The notes under the pieces were generated by a model, which saw nothing but the letters and a program-made list of their open reading frames with translations, had not been told where the DNA came from and ran no database searches. Shown here one piece after another: positions 45,901-57,639 of a stretch of DNA of 64,000 bases (positions within the stretch are counted from its first letter, which is position 1; each line of letters opens with the position of its first letter). The translations under genes and the position numbers were made by a program. This DNA comes from Marasmius tenuissimus. Taxonomy: Eukaryota > Basidiomycota > Agaricomycetes > Agaricales > Marasmiaceae. Location: contig JAQOTA010000027.1 of NCBI GenBank assembly GCA_029532415.1, forward strand, positions 372,001-436,000, read 5' to 3'.

Positions 45901-46784
45901 CACTATGTCGCCTACTAATTCGTACTGGTCAAGTAGGTTCTTTCAATTCTCTACTCTCACAATCTTAACACACTAACCTTGTCCCGGATACACGCACAGA
46001 CACCACATTCACCCTCCAAACATGAACTCAAGCAGGTCGGGTCTGAGGTCACGCGACGGCGTGCATTTTTTTGTATTTATGGTGCGTATCTCCAGTCTCG
46101 AGTCTGGCGCAGGCTTCTTCTAATTCTCGATCATTTTATAGCTGGTGTCCACCGCAACGACTTCGCAGGAAGTGCATGCAACAATGACATGGGCTCAGGT
46201 ATGATGCTCTCCTTCACTCGCTTTACATTTAGATAACTCACGACGTCCCAAATAGGCTGGATCAAGACCACGACCGTTCGTAATGATATGGCGGCAATTG
46301 CAGTAGCTACTCCCCCTCCCCCATTGATATTTTGTTGATCTACTAGTATATTCTGCCCATTCATACATGTCACTACCATTCACTTAGTCTAGTACCACTG
46401 TTGTATTGTATGGTAGATAGTAATGATATTCAAATTTCTGACAATATCTCGATGCGTGCAGTGGAATTTCAAATAATATGTAGTAATACATGAGAAAAGC
46501 CCTGTTGCGGTCACCCGCTCATTTAGGACGTCCATAATAGCTGTGAATGGCTGGCAATGTGCAAAAAGGGTTCGATTTTTTACATTGCCAGCTATTGCCA
46601 GACAAATGCCAGATATTGGAGCGCGACCCCCGTGCTTAATGCCTGGGAATATCTGACAAATGCTGAGAATATGTGCTCATTTTCACTGGGAATGACGACC
46701 CATAATAAATGTATTGCCGCTCACACAGCTACTCTTCAGCCGCCCAATCAACGCTTACTCTTTCTCGCTGGGGGAAGTCCCTGA
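42904..46784 (+). CDS. A3: Gly/Asn-leader family protein with a transposon in its last intron
   Basis: Full-length paralogue, about 625 residues. Leader SRRDHNVNNGSGNFNVHNN, RWYIRGTEEEEEEYDQ, exon 2 YNEYRRSDIRLLQKIYHE, core ELWMDTGRGVLCRGP, then a private stretch SHSFLPKAVYRIENP. The last intron runs from 45,300 to 46,728 (1,429 bp) because a 1,373-bp element sits in it; the final exon (46,729-46,784) still reads ATLQPPNQRLLFLAGGSP and stop. Coding capacity on both sides is intact, so the gene may still work if the long intron is spliced. Upstream gene E ends 170 bp before it. Function unknown. Confidence 0.75.
45318..46690. mobile_element. 1,373-bp non-autonomous transposon in an intron of A3
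   Basis: Ends CCCAGTGAAAAT and ATTTTCACTGGG are inverted repeats of 12 bp, imperfect beyond. AATGACG flanks both sides (45,311-45,317 and 46,691-46,697). Removing the element and one flank copy leaves 49 bp, the exact length of this intron in A1 and A2, so the 7-bp duplication is supported by length as well as sequence. Subterminal CATTGCCAGC / TGGCTGGCAATG motifs recur near the right end. No transposase is encoded. A 7-bp duplication is near P-like (7-8) or Dada-like (6-7) elements; hAT or KDZ with one mutated base is also possible. Confidence 0.9.
46022..46306 (+). CDS. Possible spliced small ORF carried by the transposon
   Basis: From ATG 46,022 three exons (46,022-46,081; 46,142-46,198; 46,256-46,306) join at phase 0 through two GT-AG introns of 60 and 57 bp: MNSSRSGLRSRDGVHFF..., LVSTATTSQEVHATMTWAQ, AGSRPRPFVMIWRQLQ, 56 residues. 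The exon lengths and donor/acceptor sequences look like a host gene fragment captured by the element. No homologue recognised; chance assembly is possible at this size. Confidence 0.3.
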
Positions 46785-47470
46785 TAAAACTCTAGTCTGG
46801 GTGTCATTCATGCACTGAAGAACAGACTTCAGATATCGAGCCAAGGGGCGAGATACCGGGCGCGAAAGAAGGTTCTGGGAGGGACATCCAGGGCTCACGC
46901 CTCCGTTCGGGCCCAGGAAGCATCTCAGAATCCTGACGGCAGACATCTACTGGTTACGGACACGATCTATGTCTATCCCTCGATACCTTTCCATACTCTT
47001 TCTCTATAGTATTGTATTCGTACTAATCGCGAATTTATGTAACATCTATCAGTATTGAACACGTACAAGGGCCAGCGGTGAACCAGCCGCCCTGATTTCG
47101 GGCATAAACATCCCGATGTACACCTGAATGAGCCCTGCAGCTTAGATTCAGAAACTCGTATCATATCGTATCATAGCCAAACACTCGGATGAATAATACT
47201 AGTTACTACCCTTAATCGTCGTCTGGCGTAATGTCTTAACGCATAATAAGCATAGGCCTAAGAGAGTAGCGTCAGGAGAAGGTCAACCAACCAACGAACA
47301 TAAGCAAAACTCGTTACTCACGTGGATATGCACCCCGCCCCGGCCAAAAGACATGCATCCATGCCCAGACTAACCAAAAGGGCCTGATCCCCGCTTTCTA
47401 CATCCCAGTCGCGAGCAGCAAACTCACGCTCATATCGAGGGGCCGATCCTCCGGTTTCAGAGCAAGCTAG
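46785..47470. other. Spacer after A3
   Basis: Matches 22.72-23.3 kb and 3.66-4.1 kb; no gene supported. Confidence 0.4.
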
Positions 47471-47506
47471 CGTGGCTCCTGAAGAAAAGACTGCAGGAGA
47501 TATCGA

Positions 47507-47917
47507 TTATGATGACCGCCGGAGCGGGACAAGGAGTTGGCATGAGTGGGCTAGCACGAGTGTTGGTGTCCATAGACCTGTCCTCGGAGAAGGCTGCAAA
47601 TGTCCGAGACCGTCAAATGGAGACTTTTGGGACGGTGATAGGGTAGACGAGTGCAGAGGTATTGCACTAAATATCGCTGGATCAATGATGATGTTGCTGC
47701 GGCCAGCTTCGCCCACCCGAATCCCAATCCATTCGTCTCTTCTATCCTCGGTTTTGCTCCAGGTTGCGTGACACAATCCGACACCTCCTTCCTCCCCAAC
47801 AAAAGCGTCCCTCGAGTGATTGGAAGCCCATGAACCACTGATACCACTGCTCTTCGGTGTCTCTCCCAGCATGCGCCTATTCAATTCTTCGAGCCCGCAT
47901 CCGATTCTCTTCCCCAC
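47507..47917 (-). pseudogene. D-like minus-strand segment, block a copy 3
   Basis: Open minus-strand stretches matching 23.3-23.7 kb (HSSTLSPSQKSPFDGLGHLQ) and the duplicated segment at 4.1-5.1 kb. The 136-codon frame has no convincing start; treated as a remnant of D. Confidence 0.3.
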
Positions 47918-48250
47918 AGGTCCCTCTATCCAACCACGAGAGGCCTAACACTGCTAAGAAGCTAAGCTCAGCTAGTGCAGCAAAGACTGCTTGGATTTTC
48001 GTGTACGGGAGTGCTGGATATCTTCGACACTACAAAACACTCCTCGCAGGAGATAGACGACATTGTGGCTCGCTTTTGGGGCGGCGTTTATCGCGGCCAT
48101 CGAGGCATAGAGAACCGACTGGGTGGGCATGGCGAAAGTCGAGGTGAATATAGAAACGAGGATTATGAACGTTGCTGGCGGGGAAGGCAGTGAATCTTCA
48201 CCGTGTCGACCCTAGGCGGGTGCTGGAGCGGTCCATCCATCACCAATGTT

Positions 48251-49620
48251 CTACCGGCATCTCTTTTCTACCCGCTCTCCCCCGCTGCTGGTGACCATCC
48301 AGTCGTATGTCTCGAGGTACTCGAGCCCACCGTTAACGCCTTCTCCTCCGGCGGCCAAAAGTGGATGCTCGTCCTTCAGGTTTATGGAGTGGTAGGGTGG
48401 TGGCGTTGAGCATGATGTGTCATTGGAACCGACGTTGTTTGTTTGTTGGTGGAATATAGGCCGACTAGAAACCATACCCAGGGTGAAGGTTGCAGAGAAG
48501 TGAGAGGTCTGCACTATGGTCGCGGTTTGATACGGTTGGAGTGAAGTAGTGTTAATTGCGACCCATCCGATAGGCGTTCGTCGAAGTTCTGGGCGCTTTC
48601 CGTCTGTCCAACGTCTGCTTCTGATTCTCATCAATTCCACTGAGCTCTATCGTCCAACATCCAGATCTCAGTCAACCTCTTCTCCACGTAAGGCACAGGC
48701 CAGCTTTCCTCGTCGAGTTGCACGGTGGTGGAGACTCGACAATATCGAAAGGGTGGTCACCATATCCCTGTCCAACGCAATAACGGCACGCAATCATCGT
48801 CTATCGACTCAGGGTGCGGGTGTTTCGAGTAGTTTTTTCGAATGGCGTTGGTGAAGGGAAAGAGGTGTGGTCACGGTCGGTCTGAATGCGTAACGCTGGG
48901 ACCTAATTCATGAGCGTAGCCTCCACTGATTTTGAAGATTTCGACGATGAAAGAACGGGATTATCGGGATGGAATGGGATGGTGGCAGAGAACTTTCGTG
49001 TAGAGAGGACACTGCGGAGGGATTGTGTCGGATTAAAAAAGCGATGAAAAAAAAAAGGAATCACTCACGATTTTCCACGAAATGAAACCCAACAGAATGA
49101 TAGCACGCAGCAAAAAACGAGATCTTCAGTCGTTCGTCGGGTGCTGGATTATCACAGCTATTCCGCCAGATTGAGCAAAGGACCTGGTGATAGGCAAGAC
49201 GTTAGTGCTTCATTTTGAGCCGGCGAAGAGCAAAATACAAATGAAAACAAGACGGAGGGGCGATGATCATGAAAGAACAGAAAGGGAAAAGGAATGAAAA
49301 CGAAACATACCGACGGATTGCACCCTACTAGCGATGAGACTGACAGTCCATTCTCCGCCCTGCCCTTGCGAGTCTTCGCTCCATATAACGGTGAGAGGAT
49401 CGAGAGATTCGTCCTTTCTCGTTCCGGATACGCGATAAAGCCAAGATAAGGAGTTTTGTTCGCCGAATAGACATAAAGTATTGCTGGTGGTGGCAGCAGC
49501 TGAGTGTTGACAGAGATTGAAGTTTGAAGGGGAGTCGGAAAGTGTCAAGCCTGCAGGATCACGTTGAGGCCGAACGTTACACACAACGAAACATATAAAT
49601 CCCAGCTCCAAATCGGCCAC
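48251..49620 (-). CDS. Gene J, copy 3: secreted/membrane-type protein with PPPY tail
   Basis: Two well preserved minus-strand exons. The upstream one (to about 49,303) is open for over 100 codons: ADLELGFICFVVCNVRPQRD, LTLSDSPSNFNLCQHSAAAT, LFGEQNSLSWLYRVSG, DESLDPLTVIWSEDSQG, SLIASRVQS, then a GTATGT donor. The downstream one (48,251 to about 48,550) reads TLGMVSSRPIFHQQ, STPPPYHSINLKDEHPLLAA, YLETYDWMVTSSGGER and stops at 48,251. Exons between them are unclear and may include the membrane segment. Ser/Thr-rich ectodomain-like N-half plus PPPY tail is a layout seen in many Agaricomycete single-pass proteins (family knowledge, not shown here). The true start is not identified. Confidence 0.4.
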
Positions 49621-49699
49621 CCCTTCTAGTACCAGCTTCTGCGAGGTGTCCGTTCAGTCAGTCCCGCTCCTGCTATCCATAATAATTTAGATTATGTGA

Positions 49700-52650
49700 A
49701 CCAAGGTCGGGAAATTTTCACCCACAGGTAAACCCGAATGACCCGGAGAAACCTTCCCGAGTCGATGGATTCATTATGCTATTCCAAGGCAGTGTCTTTG
49801 CGGGTGTCCGGTCGTAGGAATAACAGGAGTGTGACATGAGCTGGAGGTCTATGTCGGTCTACGTCGGTTGACATTGTGGTGGTTGCGGTCCAAGTACGGG
49901 CGCTTAGGTAACAGATCTCGCCCTGAACCGCCGCCCCCACGACTGTAACTGTTACCTGTGGATGGAAATTCAGAGAGCGCATTACCGCTCGAGGCTGCTC
50001 ACTCCTCCCTCGTCCACGTCTTCCCTGCCATCGGCATCTCTGCCTTGCCTTCACACCCAGTTTTGACATATCTACCAGCCTGTCTTACTCTGGATATGCA
50101 ACTCCGGCCCACATCTCAATCTTTATGTATGTGGTAGTGTATGCTGACATTGTGCAGAACAACGGCCTCTCAAGCCATCGTCGAATTAAAGGGATTAGGT
50201 GAATTGACTCGGAGGTAGCAACAGTGGCCTTGAAGGATATGCGGAAGATTGTTTGGGTTTTCCAGTCGGGGACTCGGGAAATTCTAAGCACATCCCGCAT
50301 CTCACAGGGCAGAATTCGAGCACCTCGAAGCATTCGCCAATTTGAAGTTACATTATCTCCCTGAGGATACAAAGAATCACAACTAGATTGCTCTCATGGC
50401 GTATTGCCCTTAGCCGACAGACATAGCTCTCAAGTTCATCCCGCCAGCTGTCAATTTGAGCAGAGAGTATCTGGCGTCAAATGTATCTTAGCCGGCGAGG
50501 ATGCAACATACCGGTACTGGTATTTGATGAGGTGTGTAGATTCTGCCGTTCGTTGCTTCCTGATACTCACTAAGAGATTTCGGACCCACTTTCAGGCAAA
50601 ACATTGATGGGGCCTTCAACGAGAAGACTGTGCGGGTTTGGTTCATTTGATAGGTTGCACGACCTACAGTTTGACCAGTCAGTACTCAGTCTTGATCTCC
50701 TGTACCCTGTCGCGCCTTGCTCACAAACTTTCAATCGTTTAGGTTTCGCATGTGACGGCAGTCGGTTTCACTGGTTCCAAAGCTTTCAAGCAGAACAACT
50801 GTTTGGAAGCTGTCTTGGTGGATTGACGACCAGCCCTTCAATGGATATGTAGTAATGTTGCGTATGAAGTCGTCTGAGATACATAAACAAGCCGAACAAT
50901 CTGATGTTGAGATCGCGTGGAAGTGAGAGGCGGGATCTACAAAGTACAGTCGCTCAAAACTTACTATCCGAAATGCTTGAGTGATTTTAGGAAGCACATT
51001 TTGACTCTATCTATATACAGAAACCAAGGAATGAGAGCATAAAGGTTCCCGACATGATGCAGTCCGAGTAGGCGCGTCCTCGCCGACTATGGTAGACGAA
51101 GTTAAAGAGTTACGAACCAAGTGAAGTGAGGGCGGTCCTCGCAGCAACGAATTCCGAGTTTTGAATCTGGTACTCCATCAGCATCGGCAACGCCTGCAGC
51201 TACAGTAGTTCTTAATACGTTAGCAGCAGACAAGGAGGTCCTGTCCCCACTAGATTCAGGTTTATAGGTCATAGCAAGTGGAGCGCGGCCGGATATAGCT
51301 TTGAAATGCTCGAGAGTCACATTGAGCGTGGACGTTGTCCTATGGGAAGCCTCACTTGTAGTTTCGATCGCAGTTATAGAACAAAAGTGAGTAATGACCA
51401 GTCGAAATTGAGGGGTTTCGACGGGAGGACTTGAATATGTGCTTATGTGATTCCGATGGTGACGAGACTGGTGTTTGGTATTGCCTGGTAGATATTTCAT
51501 CACGGGGTGCAAAGATTGCTTCAAAGCTGCCAAACTTTGGTAGAGGTGGGCCGTCGAGTTGGAGATACCGGCGTCAAAGGAGTGCCAAATGACCGCATGA
51601 GTGAGGTAGGCTCGATAGAAGAGTGGGAAAGACAACAAGACCAGCGGGGAAAGACCTAACTTGGCGACCTGGATTCCATGGCTATGCGAACTAATGTCTT
51701 AACAGGTTGCGGGAAACTTCAAACAAAGTTCCTTTATCAAACCAAACGACGACGTAGAGTCTGAGAAATGTCGGGGAAATTTTCATCCACAAATGACGTG
51801 TGACTACGGATCCGCTCGGAGCCAACGTTGACGGTGCGACGGCAATGCTGGGGTAGGTTGCGGTCCAGCATCTAAGTAAGCATTGAGATGGTCCTCATGA
51901 GCAGAATGGGGATGCAGAATGAAATTTTGGGAGGAATGGATCCAGAAAGCATAGGACCACATCCAGTGTCTCCTCGGGTCCTTGGAAACTTGACAGCGCT
52001 TCCTCGTTGTGTAAGTTCCGCCGCCTCTCCTCCTGAGACCATCCAACAACAGCAAAAGTGGTGGGACTCTACAATGTATTTCTGCCCCCCCCCCCCTGGG
52101 CGTAGACGTCGAACTCGCACAACCCTCAGCCTCAAAGTTGAGATCGCCTAGATAACCGTGTTTCGTCAGACGCCTTGGAAATCTTGTTCTTTCTTCATTG
52201 AATTTGCTTCATCTATGAGTCCTGTGGGTTCGGTCGGTACGGATAGCATAGCTGATGGAGGTAACTGAGATTGTTTATAGGAGTTTCTTGGAAGGACCAG
52301 TCGGATCGTCCACGACGGTGAGAGCCAAGGAGAAATCCAGGGGTTTCTTACGGGTAATCTCCTCCGTCGGACCTCATCGGGCCGGCTCAGAGTCTCAGTC
52401 AACCTTGAGTCGCTGACAAAGCTGGTTTCCTCTCTTCCGCAACGTCCACCAGCCAACTATGATATGCAGCAAATCGATTCTCGCATGATCGCCGCGAGTT
52501 TCAACCTCTGGGTATTCTAATTAAAACTGGGCGGCAGGGCTGCCGCAGATACCTAGTCTCAACCTGAATTCATTTCCATTTACACATCTATTTATTTATT
52601 TATTTGGAAGTACATCCCTTTTGGACCCCGCAGGATTCAGGGACCTGCTG
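49700..52650. other. Worn array edge with fragments
   Basis: Short matches show that this is the eroded end of the array: 49,905-49,960 to 10,095 and 26,355; 50,440-50,640 to 26.82-27.02 kb; 52,250-52,560 to 17.26-17.75 kb. A minus-strand frame at 51,102-51,690 is open for about 195 codons (FYRAYLTHAVIWHSFDAG, TYSSPPVETPQFRLVITHF, ALAMTYKPESSGDRTSLSAA) and may be one exon of a lost or undetected gene. A run of 12 C lies at 52,085-52,096. Confidence 0.45.
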
Positions 52651-52915
52651 CACATAAATACTACCTTTCTCCAAATTCGCAATTCCTAGGCTCCCGACTC
52701 GTCAAGTAAACTTTGCGTCTCGCCAATTTGAAACTTGGGGTGTCAGCCGGCTCCGCCGGCGGGTCCGAATTCGAAAATTCGATTTTAGAATAGAGTGAAC
52801 CGAGTATTCGTATATTGGTGAGATGAGAGGGGCTATCAAATGTACAACAAAAATCGAAGAGTGGATGGTAGATCGATAGCTATAAATATCAAGAAGAGAA
52901 ACGCTCGACGCACAA

Positions 52916-55130
52916 CTATACCCCGCCGTAAAACATGTCTCTGGGCATTTTGGGATCGAGCACGAGATGCCTTCAAAAGATGATCAGATTGAGCTGCAAA
53001 AGATCGAAGGCAAGTACGAACATATGTTCCAAATGGAGGATAATTTCACTGCTCGTCAATTTTTTGTCTAGAGATTCATGGCAGTGACTACAACACCACT
53101 CCAGAGCTCCATCGCCCTCCATATATTCGTCAATCTCCATTGTTGTCGCAATACGAAAGAGTTTGCTGGGCTCAGACAACTCCGCCTGGCTCAAAGAGGC
53201 GTGGTTATATTCCTCGAAGTGTTTGACCTATGTCGAACAAAAATAGTGAGCGAATGGGGTCAAGGAATCATAACGGTTAAGTATACACACACTCGCCCTC
53301 CAAGATCCAACGAACGGTTTAACAACATGCGCCGACACACAGCACATACACACGAAAATCTTCCAATCGTCGTCCATTTCTTCAGCTTTTGTTCCGGTAA
53401 GCAATCGTCCGGAAATAAGCACAAGCGCCACAGAGGCGAGGCTTTTCTGGATGACCAGAGAATTGGGTGCTGTCTGGTACGATTCCAAGCAACCCATCGC
53501 TCGGTCAAAATGTCGGATCGCTGCAGAGGACGATACGAAGACCTGCGAGCATGCGAAACACCTGATCTCCACAAAAGCATCAGAAGTAGTCCACATGGAA
53601 GGGCGATGGAGGTAGATGGCATTGATCTTGGCATTGCGGGGAGGGGAGAAAGCATGCAATCGCGCAAAAACGGTGGCCGGTGGTCGACGATTCATGAAGT
53701 CGTATAGGTCGGCCCGTGAAAGAAACGATAGTGCTACGTCCTGCAAGTCTGCGTTCGCTAGTTGAAGAAACAAAGAGTCGTCCATGTCATAAACCCAATC
53801 CACAAGAGCAGATTCATGTTTTTGAAAAAGTTCGACGAGATGGTTGGGACGAAGGGATTTCGTGTCACGTAGCAGAAGATGATCGCGGATTTTTGGATGC
53901 AAGACCGCGATATGCTCTGGAAACAGTCGCCTTGAAGCTGCAGGTGCCATGTTTTGTCGTAGAAAGATATTCCAAGCGAGTTTGATGTTCGTTACCAACA
54001 TAGTGGATCGACGGGATCTGGGATTCATGGTCTTCGACACAATTGAAGGTCTTAGTTCCATGGAAAAAATATCCATGAAGATTCTCCAATCTTGTATGTT
54101 ATGTCAGTGATTGAAGATATTTAAGACAGGAAGACAGTACCGACCCCTTTCCGAAAGTCGTTTCTCCCTAGGAGGACAGTAGTCTGATTTCTCCAAGAGG
54201 TTAAGTGCTTTTGTGGATGGCCGGATACCGACGCGAAGAAATCGTCCAGTAAGGGTTGAGTAATAGTAGGTCCTCGAAGCTGCCATGACCTTGTGGTGTA
54301 TGTTAGAGGGTATTCTCCCGATCGTTGTGATCAGGACAGTGAATTACTTACAATCATGAGTTCCCGATTTTGCTCTACACGATTAAGCAACAATGGATTG
54401 TCGACAGGACAAGGCACGGGTAACCTGGTGAGCAAATTGACCATATGCTCTTTCGAGTATCGGCGACCGGTTACGTCTGTGTAACATTGGGTCTTAGCAT
54501 CGACGTAGGACTATGAAAGACGGAGGGACGTACGTGCACAGTATGGGACAGCTTGCAGGCATGCTTCTGGATAAACTCCACCGACCGGACCAAAGTATTG
54601 TGCTGTTTCCGACCTGTGGAGTGTTTGGGTTAAGAAGGGGAAGTTCACATTAAATAGATCTCCCTACACAGACAAAATACAGGTTTCGCAAAGTCGTTTT
54701 GAGAACTCGAATATTATTATCCCGTAATTGATACCACAAATCTGAGACCTGGTTTGAGAGGAGGAAAAGAGAGAAGTCGCCTCGACGTACCTCACAGGAA
54801 TTTTTTCCAGTGAATAGAAAAACCAACCAATTGAATTCAGTAACATTCGGTGGCGGGTATGGTATCTCGTTCCTTTTCCTGAACGCCACCCAAAACAAAT
54901 TATCACCAAGCATGTAGTCTCGAAAAGGTCGGGAAATCCCAGCCAAGGACACCAGTGCCGTGAGCGGCAAAAACGAACAAATCTGGGATGCCCCAGTCAA
55001 TAATCGGACAGGATAAATATGAAAAAGGACTTACGCATTCAAATACGTTTGGCTCCAGAACAAATTCGGCTAGTTCTTTTTTTTTTTTCTTGCCTTTGGA
55101 TGCTTTGTTGACTCTGAAGGAGAGAGTCAT
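52916..55130 (-). CDS. F-box protein, paralogue 2
   Basis: Multi-exon gene of about 570 residues, probably an SCF-type substrate adaptor (role inferred from the F-box). Start ATG at 55,130, then a Lys-rich stretch. The F-box starts in exon 1 (FVLEPNVFEC) and continues ICSFLPLTALVSLAGISRPF, LFWVAFRKRNEIP. Then a possible zinc pair CEICGINYG...RLCETC, YPEACLQAVPYC, and RTYYYSTLTGRFL. The long exon (about 53,290-54,080) has IKLAWNIFLRQN, HESALVDWVYDMDD, FVEIRCFACSQVF..IRHF (C2H2-like), SVALVLISGRLLTGTKA and FVCMCC. The final exons read LFRIATTMEIDEY, CCSHCHESL and, after a GTTCGT intron, HLVLDPKMPRD. The end at 52,916 matches the ending of its neighbour. Intact in silico. Confidence 0.75.
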
Positions 55131-55458
55131 GATGGTAAACGAGAAAGCCACGAAAAAAAAATTTAGGCCGCGCTGACACAGTCACGAGCCAATGGTCCGA
55201 GCGAGACCACGAGACGCATGCAGCCTAACTAGTTTGGGTTATTGGTTCTTTTGGATGTCAATATTGAGTCATAGACGATGCTGAATCAAACGGACAACGA
55301 GCTTCATGCTTAAAGTGACATTCACAGATAGATGTCAGATCAAATTGGGATCACAAGATCGTGATCACTAGAACGACGTACAAAGACAGGGGCAAGTCAA
55401 ATCTACTGCTAAGATTCCCCAAAGATTAAATATCCCGACCAAAGCAACGGGAACGCTC
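55131..55458. other. Spacer between the F-box paralogues
   Basis: Short intergenic region holding the promoter of the downstream F-box gene and the end of the upstream one. Nothing else seen. Confidence 0.5.
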
Positions 55459-57639
55459 CTACATGCCTGTGTAATGATAGTCGCCCGGAATAGAAGGCTG
55501 AGCCGCTACGTGACTATAGGTGCATGAATAATCAACATAAATGTTGCAGACAGGGAAAGGCGTACCGTAAAGTTACATGTGCTATAATTTCTGAGCGCGT
55601 CGCCTTCGTTCTCTCGAAGTCGTGACAACGGGAACAAGCCCAGACCCGACCACAGCCTGTGTATTGGTCAAGTTCTGTTACAGTCGCCAGGCGGAATAGC
55701 TTCGCCGCTTCATTGAGTTGTTCAATGGGCAGTGAACTATGACCCATCGAATCGAAGTGTTTGATCTAAAGAGGAGCGAGAAGTTAAGAGATGCAAACAT
55801 TCATCAGAATAAACAAGACACGTACACAAGCTCGCCAGGACCCCAAGTATTTTTCACCAACGAGCTCACAACAGACACAACGGAAGAGTTCCCAGCCATT
55901 GTCCATGTCGTCTGCCTTGGTGCCCGACAATGGGCGACCAGAAACCACTATGAGAGCAACGGAAGAGAGGCTTCCCGGAACGGATAAGCAATCTGGTTTC
56001 TCTTGGAACGCGGGAAGACAACGTTTGGTGGTATTGAAGTGCCTGACCGCAGCGGAAGCCGTGGAAAACAATTCTTTACAAACTGAACACTTTACTTCCA
56101 CGAACGCCTCGTCAGTGGACCACATGGCCAGGGGACGGCGAAAAGAAAGACCGTTGAAATCTTCCGTGTGCCGACAGCAGAAATCATCTACCGAGTCAAG
56201 GATCGTCGCTGGTGGACGCCGGCGGCCCCATTTCCACAGATCTCCGGACTCCGGAAACAAGACAGCAGCTGGATGTAGAAACATCCTCGCCAGTTGCAGT
56301 ATCACAACATTGTCAACTGCCGTCAACCACTCGATAATGGTGCCTTCGTGTTTGAGTAAACGACTGAAAAGGTTTTCGGGAGTGAGAGCTGCAATGTCGG
56401 AAAACAAGAGCCAATCTTGGAAGTTGGGATGGACCATAAGAGCACCTGTCGAGAAAACGAAACTCGAAATTACAGGCCGCCTGAGACGAAGGAGATGCCT
56501 CCATGCAGTGTCCATGTTGGACAGTAACACTGTGGCATGGGGAGTACGGCCTGCCAATTGCAGTTTTTCTAAGTCGTGCTTGAAGATGGGATAGACACCA
56601 GCTAAAAACCTGTTCCATTCTTTGGTCGGTTAGATTTCATCATCTTCAAAAACTCGTCACTGCGACTCACCATCATCACTGAGGGGCACTACCCTATCAT
56701 AACCATACTTTGCTTCCAGTATAGTCAAAGCACGTGAAGAAAGTTGAATGTTGCGATTAGCAAAACGCCCAATGAAAGTGGCCTGATAGTAAGAGCGAGA
56801 TCGTCCTGCGTCCTGACCGAACGATGTAGATTTCCGACAATAGTCAAGCTGAGGACGGGATGTGACATACCTCAGTGATAGTAGTAGCTCGGATGATATT
56901 GGCACGAAGAACGGGATTGGTTGTGGGGCATCTTTTGGGAAGGTCAGAAACCAGGGCCACCATATCCTCTTTCAAAAACCGCCGCTCTTCAACTAAAACT
57001 TGAATCAGTGCGCATATATCGAGTCCGGACTTTATAATATCTTACCCGTGCATATAGGTACAGCTCTAAGGCATGCTTCTGGATGATTGGGGAAAATTTT
57101 TTTGAATAATCGACAGGGATGAGAGCTAAGACTGTAGTGAATCGTTGCAATATTGAGAATACGCGATCGAGAACTTACCTATTGTCAAGACAATTGACAC
57201 ACAAGCGCCTGGAAATCTCGAAAATTGGGACGCTATGTACTCCTTTGCACATCTGAGAGGAAAATATTGTCGTCAGGTTCAACCATTTTATCGGGCGAGT
57301 CCTTCCGCACTTCACAAACGTTTCTCTCCAAAAACAAAAAAATCAGCCAAGAGTAGACATTGAGTCCAGCGGGTGGGCAAGGAATGTTGTTTCTCTTCAT
57401 GAAGGTAAGCCAGAATGTTGGGTCGTCAATAAGTAGGTCGCGGCAGCGACACGAAACAGAGGCTAAGGTGGCAAGCGCGGAGAAGGGCAGGAAGGAACAG
57501 ATCTGAGTAATGATGGTCAAATACCCATTGAACACAACAGCAGTCTGGCGATACTCACCAGCATAAACAGTTCTGCGGGCAGAAAAATTTCTTTGAGCTC
57601 GCGTTTTTCAACTTTGGCGGTATCAATATGCAGGAGCAT
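55459..57639 (-). CDS. F-box protein, paralogue 1
   Basis: About 570 residues, tandem paralogue of the gene downstream, same strand. Start ATG 57,637-57,639. Exon 1 ends FLPAELFML and, after one intron, ICSFLPFSALATLASVSCRC...DPTFWLTFMKRNN completes a canonical F-box. Then CEMCKGVHS...RRLCVNC (two CxxC pairs), HPEACLRAVPIC, DLPKRCPTTNPVLRANI and SRSYYQATFIGRF. The long exon carries MDTAWRHLLRLRRP, HEGTIIEWLTAVDN, AFVEVKCSVCKELF..VRHF, SVALIVVSGRPLSGTKA and FRCVCCELV; the end reads LFRLATVTELDQY, CSRCHDF, then HVAAQPSIPGDYHYTGM with stop at 55,459-55,461. Conserved residues spread over the whole length and intact frames in both copies suggest both are functional. Likely role: substrate recognition in an SCF ubiquitin ligase. 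Confidence 0.78.

Larger units (their letters stand above)
41784..49700. repeat. Block a, copy 3 of 3
   Basis: Collinear with copies at 1 and 19,122; expanded by the transposon at 45,318-46,690. It carries gene E, A3, a D-like segment and the best preserved gene J. Beyond 49.7 kb only short matches to other copies remain (49,905; 52,250-52,650). Confidence 0.85.

Noticed and set aside
52085..52096. Run of 12 C as a functional element
   Set aside because: A homopolymer of this length can be chance or assembly noise; nothing around it suggests a role.
53078..53707. 209-codon plus-strand frame
   Set aside because: Shadow of the long exon of the second F-box gene.
55791..56594. 267-codon plus-strand frame across the F-box gene
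   Set aside because: It is the shadow of the long F-box exon, which is conserved with its paralogue on the minus strand.
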